A DNA stretch of 20,424 nucleotides, from assembly GCA_038321615.1 (NCBI GenBank), contig JBBQFC010000059.1:1-20424 (forward strand), given 5' to 3'. This stretch comes from JBBQFC01 sp038321615 (GTDB lineage: Bacteria; Bacteroidota; Bacteroidia; Flavobacteriales_D; Cryomorphaceae). Both the position numbers and the translations under genes were made by a program. Below the pieces are notes generated by a model. That model had not been told where the DNA came from, did not search any database, and saw only the letters and a program-made list of their open reading frames with translations. Of the stretch, positions 5,258 to 12,183 are shown one piece after another (within the stretch, counting starts at the first letter, position 1; each line of letters begins with the position of its first letter).

Positions 5258-7195
5258 ATGAATAGATTGCTCATCTGCACCGGTCTCCTCCTTATTGTCT
5301 TATACCCTCCATCGGCTTTGGCTCAGCTCCATGAGCTACAAACCCTTCAAGGCAATCGATTGAAGGAAAAATTAAAACAGCTCCCAATGGCTTGTGGCTT
5401 TGAGCATGATATTCAACAAAACGAAGGTTCAAGACCAGCGACAGCTACTGAAAAGGGAAAGTTGACCGTCCGATTTTATGGAAATATACACCGCGCTATT
5501 GACCGCGAAAACTTAATACAACTACAAAAATTCCAAGAACGGTTTCCCTTAACGCGTGTGATGTATATCCATCGAGAAAGTTTCAATTTTTCTGATGAAG
5601 ACAATTCGGAATTACCCGATTTAATTGAAGCTTTGAGAGTGGCGTTGCCGTGGACAATAGATACCATAAGGATATCAACCTGTTCGCCGCCTGCCGGAAG
5701 TTGTCGAACTGACGTGATAAGTCCAGAAGGTCACTTGCTCGAAGCCTTAGATGGACTGCTCGACATGGAGTACTTCAGCAACGCCATGTCCGATGTACAG
5801 TATTTACTTTCAGATATTTACCCCATAAGTCGCACTCCTTATTTCGGTGGAGTTTCGCTTATCAGAAACATTAGTCCGCTTCTAGCCTTCCCTCTGGCAC
5901 TGGCGACCGATGAAGAGCAAGGAATACTCTTTGTTTCGGACTATCTTAATAACAGGATAATTATATCAGATAAGAGTGGAATGCTCATTGACGTAGTTGG
6001 CACGGGCAAACCAGGCAAGTTGAATGGTTCAGCATCCCAAGCCGAAATAAATGGTCCACAAGGATTGGCTTACGTAGCCACTTCTCGAGAACTCTTCTTT
6101 GCCGATTCGCGAAATAATAAAATTCGAAAAGTAAGTTTGGACGATATGAGCGTAAGCGATGTATTTGGAGCCCGCCAAGTTTCTGAGAAGCATCGTTCCG
6201 ATTTGACTAAAACTGGCAATAGCATTACATTCCCAACTGCTCTAACAGCATTTGAATCGACGATCTATTTTACCTGCGTGGAAGGAATCTATGCATTTGA
6301 CACGAACACGCAGGTCGCCAAACTTTTATGTGATTCAGAAAATTGCCGTGCGCAGTCTATAATTGCGATGGTTGCTGTACGCCAAGATGAATTGGCAATA
6401 ATTTACTACCAGGATAACCAACCTGCACTTTATAAAAATGGTAAAATCACTGCACCCTTGGGCATACCGAGCGATTTATTTGGCAACGTAAACGGTAAGT
6501 CTTCGAAAGTCCGCTTCGGGAGGCTCAATGCCCTTGCGTTAGGTGATCCTGGCATTTACTTATCCGATAAAATAGCTTCAGAAATAAAAATTTGGGAACT
6601 GGAAACGGGTAAAGTCAATACACGCCTACAACCGCCGACAGCTCCTGCCAACCCGGGAGATCAGAATTCTCTGACTCAAATTTCAGCACTTGCATTCTTG
6701 CAAAATGGCTTGGTAGCTGTGGACGCTGTAAACGGAGCCATTTATCGCTGTGAATTTTCATCCAAAACTTGGCGATCTATCGGATTGAGCAGTTATGAAA
6801 CACTTTGCTATGGCAACTTTCCGAATATTTATCCCATTGAGGACGCAGATACGATTCATGTAGGAATTGGTATTCAACATATTGACATCGAAATTTCTCT
6901 CCCCAATGATTGGCATTTAGATCCATCAGGAATCACGATAACCGAAGTATCGAGTACGGATTTTGCAGCCTCTGTAAATGATGGAGATATGGATTCCGGA
7001 AAAGTGAAGTTAAGGATTGAAACACACCGGACTTTCACAGAAGGCAGCGTCACGCTCGATCAAACTTATTACATTCAAGCCGATAGCCATCCAAGTCGGC
7101 AATATCGAGTAGCGCGAACCATCGTAATACCTGTAATTGCTGATGCCATAATGAAAACGGAATCACTACCGATCCACGCAGTATCGATCGATTGA
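5258..7195 (+). CDS. Exported NHLRC2-like protein: degenerate thioredoxin-like domain, NHL propeller, C-terminal beta domain
   Basis: 645 residues. A signal peptide (about 1-22, ending SALA before Gln) directs export. Residues about 68-190 have the order and spacing of a thioredoxin-like fold (KLTVRFYG strand, then helix, DVISPEGHLLEAL near the end). Where NHLRC2 proteins carry a CxxC-type motif, this one has GNIHRAIDREN, so no redox cysteines remain. The only nearby cysteines are C142 and C149. NHL propeller blades follow from about 208 (ILFVSDYLNNRIIISDKSG, then NGPQGLAYV, then ELFFADSRNNKIRKVSL) to about 525. The C-terminal part (about 545-620) looks like the beta-stranded domain that ends NHLRC2 proteins. 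Function is unknown; a periplasmic or surface binding role is plausible. It ends 8 bp from the convergent TPR lipoprotein gene. The architecture match is by eye. Confidence 0.7.
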   Translation: MNRLLICTGLLLIVLYPPSALAQLHELQTLQGNRLKEKLKQLPMACGFEHDIQQNEGSRPATATEKGKLTVRFYGNIHRAIDRENLIQLQKFQERFPLTRVMYIHRESFNFSDEDNSELPDLIEALRVALPWTIDTIRISTCSPPAGSCRTDVISPEGHLLEALDGLLDMEYFSNAMSDVQYLLSDIYPISRTPYFGGVSLIRNISPLLAFPLALATDEEQGILFVSDYLNNRIIISDKSGMLIDVVGTGKPGKLNGSASQAEINGPQGLAYVATSRELFFADSRNNKIRKVSLDDMSVSDVFGARQVSEKHRSDLTKTGNSITFPTALTAFESTIYFTCVEGIYAFDTNTQVAKLLCDSENCRAQSIIAMVAVRQDELAIIYYQDNQPALYKNGKITAPLGIPSDLFGNVNGKSSKVRFGRLNALALGDPGIYLSDKIASEIKIWELETGKVNTRLQPPTAPANPGDQNSLTQISALAFLQNGLVAVDAVNGAIYRCEFSSKTWRSIGLSSYETLCYGNFPNIYPIEDADTIHVGIGIQHIDIEISLPNDWHLDPSGITITEVSSTDFAASVNDGDMDSGKVKLRIETHRTFTEGSVTLDQTYYIQADSHPSRQYRVARTIVIPVIADAIMKTESLPIHAVSID

Positions 7196-7203
7196 TCACG
7201 TCC

Positions 7204-8208
7204 TCATTCCAATCGCATCAATCCCCTTGCGGCATTGTCATTTTGGGCATCTATCTGTAACACGTCTTGGTAATATTCTTTGGCCGTGGAAAATTCACCC
7301 TCCATCTCGTAAGTTAAACCTTTGTTGTACATCGCGTCCAACATATTGGGTTGAACCATCAGAACGCTGTCAAAATACATTCGGGCGCTGTCGAATTCTG
7401 CAAACTCAATGAGGTAGATATAACCAGTATTAAAGAAGCCCAGAAAATTATCTGGATCCGCTTTTAAGAGCGACCGGTAGATTGCAAGCGCATCGTCGAA
7501 CTTTCCCCGATTCTGCTGAAATAATCCTTTGCCGTAAAGGGCTTCGGCACTCTTTGGCTTCAAATCAATGGCATTATCGTAGTACTGCAAAGCAAGCGAG
7601 TCTTTTTGGTATGCGTAGAGCGTTGCCAATTCTACATAGGCTTCGTAATGATCTGGATTTACCTCGGTGGCCGTCTGAAACGAAGATTTGGAAAGAACCG
7701 TGTCTCCTAACTCCTTGTAAATAAACCCCTTTAGAAAATAGCCCTGAGCGGCTTTATCATTGACCCGAAGCGCTTCATTGATGTGCGTCAAGGCATCTTC
7801 ATAACGTCGGAGAAGGAACTCAACTTCCCCTAATTTGAGCAACAAATCTGCATTGGATTCATCAAATACCAATGCTTTTTCTAAACTCAATCGCGCGGGT
7901 CGGAGCGCTCCGCTCGCGAAATAAACTTCTCCCTTTACTTGATGAAAGTATGACACCGTGCTATCCACACTTAGCGCTTTCTCGGCGTCGTTCAAAGCCA
8001 AATCAAACAGTTTGCGATCGCGGTAAAGGAGTGCTCGCTTTATATACAGATTCGGATTATTGGGTTCTTTTCTGATCTCATCGGTAACCAATACAACAGC
8101 ATCCTCTACTTGATTCTTCGGGTTCTTCGCTTCTTCATTGCTACAGGCGGTGGTTATCGTTGTTAGAAAACCCAAAAAGAGCAGGTGAGTAGCAGTAGAA
8201 ATATTCAT
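7204..8208 (-). CDS. TPR-repeat lipoprotein
   Basis: 334 residues. The N-terminus MNISTATHLLFLGFLTTITT followed by AC is a lipoprotein signal peptide with the lipidated Cys at 22 (TTAC), so the protein is anchored in an envelope membrane. After a short linker, about eight tetratricopeptide repeats run to the end, each of 33-35 residues with the usual A8/A20/P32 spacing (for example ALRPARLSLEKALVFDESN and KFDDALAIYRSLLKADPDN). TPR proteins act as protein-protein scaffolds; the partner is not indicated by the sequence. The recA terminator lies between it and recA, so it appears to be transcribed on its own from a -7-like element right at its start. Confidence 0.85.
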   Translation of the reverse strand: MNISTATHLLFLGFLTTITTACSNEEAKNPKNQVEDAVVLVTDEIRKEPNNPNLYIKRALLYRDRKLFDLALNDAEKALSVDSTVSYFHQVKGEVYFASGALRPARLSLEKALVFDESNADLLLKLGEVEFLLRRYEDALTHINEALRVNDKAAQGYFLKGFIYKELGDTVLSKSSFQTATEVNPDHYEAYVELATLYAYQKDSLALQYYDNAIDLKPKSAEALYGKGLFQQNRGKFDDALAIYRSLLKADPDNFLGFFNTGYIYLIEFAEFDSARMYFDSVLMVQPNMLDAMYNKGLTYEMEGEFSTAKEYYQDVLQIDAQNDNAARGLMRLE

Positions 8209-8212
8209 TCGG

Positions 8213-8220
8213 GAAAATTA
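8213..8220 (-). promoter_or_regulatory. -7-like element of the TPR lipoprotein gene
   Basis: The minus strand reads TAATTTTC, a one-base variant of TAnnTTTG, followed by CCGA and then the ATG. The 4-nt spacing to the start codon is the same as at rarA, the methyltransferase gene and the 12184 lipoprotein gene. No good upstream TTG is seen. Confidence 0.4.
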
Positions 8221-8244
8221 AAATTAAATCTGCGTTGTGATATC

Positions 8245-8283
8245 TAAAAAATACAAAGGCCGACTATCAGTTGATGGTCGGCC
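8245..8283 (-). terminator. Terminator of the bcp-recA operon
   Basis: On the minus strand GGCCGAC and GTCGGCC (plus positions 8277-8283 and 8258-8264) form a stem extended by ATCA/TGAT with a small internal mismatch, followed by TTT, GTA and a T6 run (8251-8246). It lies 20 bp after the recA stop. Confidence 0.88.
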
Positions 8284-8302
8284 ATTACGATGAAACGAAA
8301 GG

Positions 8303-9304
8303 TTACTTCGCAGAAATTTGAGCCTTTATTTTTGCTTCGAGCTCATCCATTAACTCAGGATTATCTTCCACGAGTTGTTTTACAGCGTCGCGGCCTTGAC
8401 CGAGTTTAGTATCGCCGTAGCTAAACCAGGAGCCACTCTTTTTTACAATATTCATATCGGTAGCCATGTCGATGATTTCGCCACTTTTGGAAATACCTTT
8501 ACCGTACATAATGTCGAATTCCGCCTTCGCGAAAGGGGGTGCTACTTTGTTTTTCACAACTTTCACTTTCGTCCGATTTCCGGTAACGGTTTCGCCGTCT
8601 TTAATCTGCGTCGATCTGCGGATATCAATTCTTACGGATGCGTAGAACTTCAACGCGTTGCCGCCTGTGGTGGTTTCTGGATTACCGAACATTACCCCAA
8701 TCTTTTCGCGGAGCTGATTGATGAAAATGCAGCAACAGCCAGTTTTGGAAATGGCTCCTGTGAGTTTACGAAGCGCCTTCGACATGAGTCGAGCCTGCAG
8801 ACCGACCTGCGAATCGCCCATTTCGCCTTCAATCTCGGCGCGAGGTGTAAGCGCTGCAACCGAGTCGATTACAATAATATCAATCGCACCCGAGCGAATC
8901 AAATTTTCAGCTATTTCGAGCGCTTGCTCTCCGTTGTCGGGTTGTGAGATGAATAAATTCTCGGTGTCCACGCCAAGATTTTCGGCATAGAAACGGTCGA
9001 AGGCATGCTCGGCATCAATAATGGCAGCGATACCACCCAGCTTCTGAACTTCCGCAATGGCATGTATGGCCAAAGTGGTTTTGCCCGACGACTCCGGACC
9101 ATATATTTCTACGACCCTACCGCGCGGGTATCCGCCTATTCCTAAGGCGAGGTCGAGCCCGAGCGAACCGGTGGAGATGGACTCAATCCGCTCTATGGCG
9201 TTGTCGCCAAGTTTCATAACAGCACCCTTCCCGTAAGATTTTTCGATTCGGTCTAAGGTGAGCTGGAGTGCTTTAAGTTTTTCTTTGTTTGCTTCTATGG
9301 CCAT
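8303..9304 (-). CDS. recA: Recombinase RecA
   Basis: 333 residues, slightly shorter than E. coli RecA but complete. RecA polymerises on single-stranded DNA and catalyses homologous pairing and strand exchange. Visible elements: Walker A GPESSGKTT (69-77), catalytic Glu99 in IIDAEHAFD, Walker B IIVIDSVAAL (143-152), loop L1 region EIEGEMGDSQVGLQARLMS (157-175), the NQLREKIGVMFG segment with switch Gln197, and loop L2 GNPETTTGGNALKFYASVR (207-225). The acidic C-terminal tail found in proteobacterial RecA is short (it ends KIKAQISAK). The gene starts 21 bp after the bcp stop on the same strand with no visible promoter between, so it is probably co-transcribed with bcp. I see no LexA-type operator upstream. 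Confidence 0.98.
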   Translation of the reverse strand: MAIEANKEKLKALQLTLDRIEKSYGKGAVMKLGDNAIERIESISTGSLGLDLALGIGGYPRGRVVEIYGPESSGKTTLAIHAIAEVQKLGGIAAIIDAEHAFDRFYAENLGVDTENLFISQPDNGEQALEIAENLIRSGAIDIIVIDSVAALTPRAEIEGEMGDSQVGLQARLMSKALRKLTGAISKTGCCCIFINQLREKIGVMFGNPETTTGGNALKFYASVRIDIRRSTQIKDGETVTGNRTKVKVVKNKVAPPFAKAEFDIMYGKGISKSGEIIDMATDMNIVKKSGSWFSYGDTKLGQGRDAVKQLVEDNPELMDELEAKIKAQISAK

Positions 9305-9325
9305 GATGGTTGGTTTAAGTAAGGG

Positions 9326-9787
9326 TTAGTTATATAATTCGCGAACTTGTTTTACTGCGTCTTTGGTCTTCACTTTGTCGATAATATGAGCAATTCGGCC
9401 TTCTTCATCGATCACATAAGTCTTGCGCAATATACCGTCGAAGGTACGACCCATAAACTGCTTCTTGCCCCAGGCATCGTAATTTTTTATCACTTCCTTC
9501 TCTGTATCAGCAATAAGGGCGAAGGGCAAGGTATATTTATCAATGAACTTCTTGTGCGACTTTTCATCGTCGGCGCTCACGCCAATTACTTCAAATCCAT
9601 CTTGTTTCAATCCGTAATAGTGATCGCGAAAATCGCAAGACTCGGCGGTGCAGCCTGGGGTATTATCTTTTGGATAAAAGTAAAGAATTACTTTTTTACC
9701 GCGAAGTTCACTAAGCGAAAATTCCTTTCCATTCTGATCCTTCGCTTTGAAATCTGGAGCCTGTTGGCCAATTGCTAATGCTGACAT
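9326..9787 (-). CDS. bcp: Thioredoxin-dependent peroxiredoxin (BCP / PrxQ type)
   Basis: 153 residues, normal for the BCP/PrxQ subfamily of peroxiredoxins that reduce H2O2 and organic peroxides using thioredoxin. The active site is YPKDNTPGCTAESCDFRD, with peroxidatic Cys46 and resolving Cys51 five residues later in the same helix, the atypical two-cysteine arrangement. The thioredoxin fold is complete (VILYFYPK, FEVIGVSADD, LIADTEKEV, KTYVIDEEGRI). It has its own promoter, is divergent from rarA, and is the first gene of a two-gene operon with recA, so peroxide defence and DNA repair share a transcript. Confidence 0.94.
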   Translation of the reverse strand: MSALAIGQQAPDFKAKDQNGKEFSLSELRGKKVILYFYPKDNTPGCTAESCDFRDHYYGLKQDGFEVIGVSADDEKSHKKFIDKYTLPFALIADTEKEVIKNYDAWGKKQFMGRTFDGILRKTYVIDEEGRIAHIIDKVKTKDAVKQVRELYN

Positions 9788-9818
9788 AGTTGAGGGTTTT
9801 TACTTGTTTTATACACTA

Positions 9819-9852
9819 CAAATTTAAGTGCTTCCTTGTTTTAATGGTACAA
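9819..9852 (-). promoter_or_regulatory. Promoter of the bcp-recA operon
   Basis: The minus strand reads TTG (9852-9850), a 23-nt spacer and TAAATTTG (9826-9819), a perfect TAnnTTTG -7 element. It predicts a 5' leader of about 25 nt. It is back to back with the rarA promoter in the 126-bp intergenic region. Confidence 0.75.
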
Positions 9853-9901
9853 AGAATACCCACCAAAACGTAACCTATTTACGCTGTAAGCAAAGTGTGC
9901 G

Positions 9902-9909
9902 TAAATTTG
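9902..9909 (+). promoter_or_regulatory. Promoter -7 element of rarA, 4 nt before the start codon
   Basis: TAAATTTG, a perfect TAnnTTTG element, is followed by TGCC and the ATG at 9914. The predicted transcription start falls on or next to the ATG, so the mRNA would be leaderless. Upstream, TTT at 9878-9880 stands where TTG is expected (21-nt spacer). Confidence 0.65.
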
Positions 9910-9913
9910 TGCC

Positions 9914-11191
9914 ATGCTCGCTACACCATTGGCCGAACGAATGCGCCCACAAATGCTCGAAGACTTTGTAGGTCAGGAAGATGTAGTCGGAAAGGAAAGT
10001 GCGCTGCGCAGGTCAATCGACCAAGGCATCATACCTTCGCTCATCCTTTGGGGACCACCGGGAGTGGGAAAAACAACTTTGGCGCGAATAATCGCGTCTA
10101 AACTCAACCGACCTTTCTATGCGCTCAGTGCGGTAAGCTCAGGCGTCAAAGATGTGAGAGATGTGATAGATAAGGCGGAGCGGAGCGGTTTTTTTGGAGC
10201 CGGAAATGCCCTTTTGTTCATTGATGAAATACACCGTTTTAGCAAATCGCAGCAGGATAGCTTACTCGCAGCCGTTGAAAAAGGCACCATTACGCTGATA
10301 GGCGCTACTACCGAAAATCCTTCTTTTGAAGTGAACAGTGCCCTGCTATCGCGGTGCCAAGTTTACGTCTTAAAAGGATTGGCGCAATCAGATTTAGACC
10401 GAATTATAGATCGAGCCATTGATCGGGATGAATATTTGAGCAAGATTGGCTTAGAAATTAATGAAAGAGAAGCCTTTTATAAATTGAGTGGAGGCGATGC
10501 GCGCCGATTGTTGAATATTCTGGAGATGGTAGTCGCAGCCAGGCCGAACAGCAGGTTTGCGATCGATAACAAATTTGTAACCCAAGTAGTACAGGAGAAT
10601 CCTGCGATTTACGACAAAGGCGGGGAGCAGCACTACGACGTGATATCAGCCTTTATCAAGTCCGTTCGCGGAAGCGATCCGAACGCTACCGTTTATTGGC
10701 TTGCGCGCATGCTCGCAGGAGGCGAAGACCCAAAATTTATAGGTAGAAGATTGATAATCTTGGCGAGTGAAGACATCGGCCATGCCAACCCCACTGCGCT
10801 GGTATTGGCTAACACCTGTTTCGATGCCGTTCATAAAATTGGTATGCCCGAAGCGCGTATCATTCTCAGTCAATGCGCTACCTATTTGGCAACATCACCC
10901 AAGAGCAACTCCGCGTACAAGGCAATTGACGAAGCCTTAAAGATGGTGAAAGACGGCGGTGCTTTGCCTGTTCCGCTGCATCTCCGAAACGCTCCTACCG
11001 CATTAATGAAGGATCTCGACTACGGCAAGGATTACCAGTACAGCCATTCTTCGCCCGGTAACTTTTCGGATCAAGAATTTCTTCCTACAGAAATCAGCGG
11101 TCAAAAACTGTTTGAACCTGGACAAAACCCACGCGAAAACGAGATTCGCGTGAGATTAAGGGCCTGGTGGAAGGAGAAATATGGGTATTAA
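9914..11191 (+). CDS. rarA: Replication-associated recombination protein A (RarA/MgsA AAA+ ATPase)
   Basis: 425 residues, full length for the RarA/MgsA/Mgs1/WRNIP1 family of AAA+ ATPases that act at stalled replication forks. The N-terminus PLAERMRPQMLEDFVGQ is the conserved family start. Walker A is GPPGVGKTT (47-55), Walker B ALLFIDEIHRF (99-109), sensor 1 GATTENPSFE (130-139), the arginine-finger region LLSRCQ (144-149) and sensor 2 SGGDARRLLN. The C-terminal half contains the tetramerisation region, with KSVRGSDPNATVYWLARML and ASEDIGHANP as clear family signatures. It is divergent from bcp and has no coupled upstream gene. The ATG at 9914 fits both the promoter position and the family N-terminus. 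Confidence 0.96.
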   Translation: MLATPLAERMRPQMLEDFVGQEDVVGKESALRRSIDQGIIPSLILWGPPGVGKTTLARIIASKLNRPFYALSAVSSGVKDVRDVIDKAERSGFFGAGNALLFIDEIHRFSKSQQDSLLAAVEKGTITLIGATTENPSFEVNSALLSRCQVYVLKGLAQSDLDRIIDRAIDRDEYLSKIGLEINEREAFYKLSGGDARRLLNILEMVVAARPNSRFAIDNKFVTQVVQENPAIYDKGGEQHYDVISAFIKSVRGSDPNATVYWLARMLAGGEDPKFIGRRLIILASEDIGHANPTALVLANTCFDAVHKIGMPEARIILSQCATYLATSPKSNSAYKAIDEALKMVKDGGALPVPLHLRNAPTALMKDLDYGKDYQYSHSSPGNFSDQEFLPTEISGQKLFEPGQNPRENEIRVRLRAWWKEKYGY

Positions 11192-11217
11192 TTAGTAGAA
11201 CGGCCTGATTGAAATAT

Positions 11218-11225
11218 TACATTCG
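11218..11225 (+). promoter_or_regulatory. -7-like element of the methyltransferase gene
   Basis: TACATTCG, one base from TAnnTTTG, is followed by CAGC and the ATG at 11230. The -33 region is weak (TTA at 11192-11194). The 4-nt spacing equals that of rarA. Confidence 0.45.
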
Positions 11226-11229
11226 CAGC

Positions 11230-12093
11230 ATGTTAGGAAAACTCAAAAACATAGCTAAGACATTTTCGCCAGCGCACCAAACTCTTCACTTGGAGTATAA
11301 GGTTGACTTAAAACCCAGGCTGACGGCTGGAACCAAATTTTTTGCCCGTATGTCTAAAATTATTGATAGTCGGCGAAGTGATTATCAAAATACATTGGTA
11401 TCATTTGTGAAGTTTCGCGAAGAAATCAGCTTAATAAAGGATGTAAAAATTGAAAAGAACTCCGGTCAACCTGTTTGGAACAACGGCTTCCTTCCTGGTC
11501 TCGATATCATAGCATTGTACAGCCTAATAGCAATGAACAATCCCAAAGTGTATATCGAAATCGGCTCAGGAAACTCTACGAAGGTTGTCAGAAAGGCCAT
11601 AAAAGATTACGGCCTTCAAACAAAGATTGTTTCTATCGATCCACAACCGAGAGCCGAAATAGATCTCCTTGCCGATGAGATAATTCGCAAACCTTTTGAA
11701 GATATTGATGACTATAGTTTCATTTTGAATCAATTAGGTGAGAACGATGTCCTGTTTATCGACAACTCCCATCGATGCTTTCCAAATTCAGACGCAACAA
11801 CCTGTTTTTTGGAACTCCTTCCATTTATAAGTAAGAACGTGATTGTTCATTTCCATGACATATATCTGCCTTTTGAATATCCGCAATTTATGTGTGATAG
11901 GTTTTACAATGAGCAATATATGTTGGCTGCCTTCATCATCTCCAACCCATCGAGGTATCAAACCTTGTTACCCAACTTTTATGTAAGCCAAGACAAAGAA
12001 TTGTCATCCATTCTAAACCCCTTTTGGGAATTAAAATCTCTAAAAGATGTCGAACAACACGGTGGTTCCTATTGGCTTAAAATTGGAGAATAA
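11230..12093 (+). CDS. Class I SAM-dependent methyltransferase-fold protein, substrate unknown
   Basis: 287 residues. A Rossmann-type methyltransferase core starts at about residue 107. Motif I reads YIEIGSGNST (108-117), the acidic end of strand 2 is VSIDPQ (Asp at about 137), strand 4 is VLFIDNSH (about 174-181), and a late HFHDIYLPFEYP segment (about 208-219) resembles the Methyltransf_24 group. The preceding 100 residues are basic and unrecognised, with GQPVWNNGFLPGLDIIALYSLI before motif I. No signal peptide or membrane segment is seen, so it is probably cytoplasmic. Enzymes of this type often modify sugars or glycans, but nothing nearby confirms a substrate. A TTG start at 11209 is possible; I prefer the ATG at 11230 because TACATTCG lies just before it. 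It is 38 bp after rarA. Confidence 0.7.
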   Translation: MLGKLKNIAKTFSPAHQTLHLEYKVDLKPRLTAGTKFFARMSKIIDSRRSDYQNTLVSFVKFREEISLIKDVKIEKNSGQPVWNNGFLPGLDIIALYSLIAMNNPKVYIEIGSGNSTKVVRKAIKDYGLQTKIVSIDPQPRAEIDLLADEIIRKPFEDIDDYSFILNQLGENDVLFIDNSHRCFPNSDATTCFLELLPFISKNVIVHFHDIYLPFEYPQFMCDRFYNEQYMLAAFIISNPSRYQTLLPNFYVSQDKELSSILNPFWELKSLKDVEQHGGSYWLKIGE

Positions 12094-12104
12094 TCCAAAT
12101 TTTC
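12079..12104 (+). terminator. Weak hairpin at the end of the methyltransferase gene
   Basis: AAAATTGGA and TCCAAATTTT around the stop codon can pair with one bulged T and are followed by CTTG. The stem is AT-rich and there is no long T-run, so it is at best a weak terminator. Confidence 0.3.
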
Positions 12105-12148
12105 TTGTTTGAACTCCAAGCGAGCGTTAAATTGGAGAAAAAGGTTCA

Positions 12149-12179
12149 TTGATCAAACTTCATTTTACTCCTATCTTCG
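12149..12179 (+). promoter_or_regulatory. Promoter of the lipoprotein-barrel-T9SS cargo operon
   Basis: TTG at 12149-12151, a 20-nt spacer and TATCTTCG at 12172-12179, one base from TAnnTTTG. It is followed by TAGC and the ATG at 12184, again a leaderless geometry. It supports this ATG over an earlier TTG at 12109, which would add 25 charged residues in front of a lipoprotein signal. Confidence 0.6.
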
Positions 12180-12183
12180 TAGC

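Noticed and set aside
8375..8947. Open frame antisense to recA (190 codons)
   Set aside because: Shadow of a highly conserved gene with strong codon bias; its product has no coherent domain.
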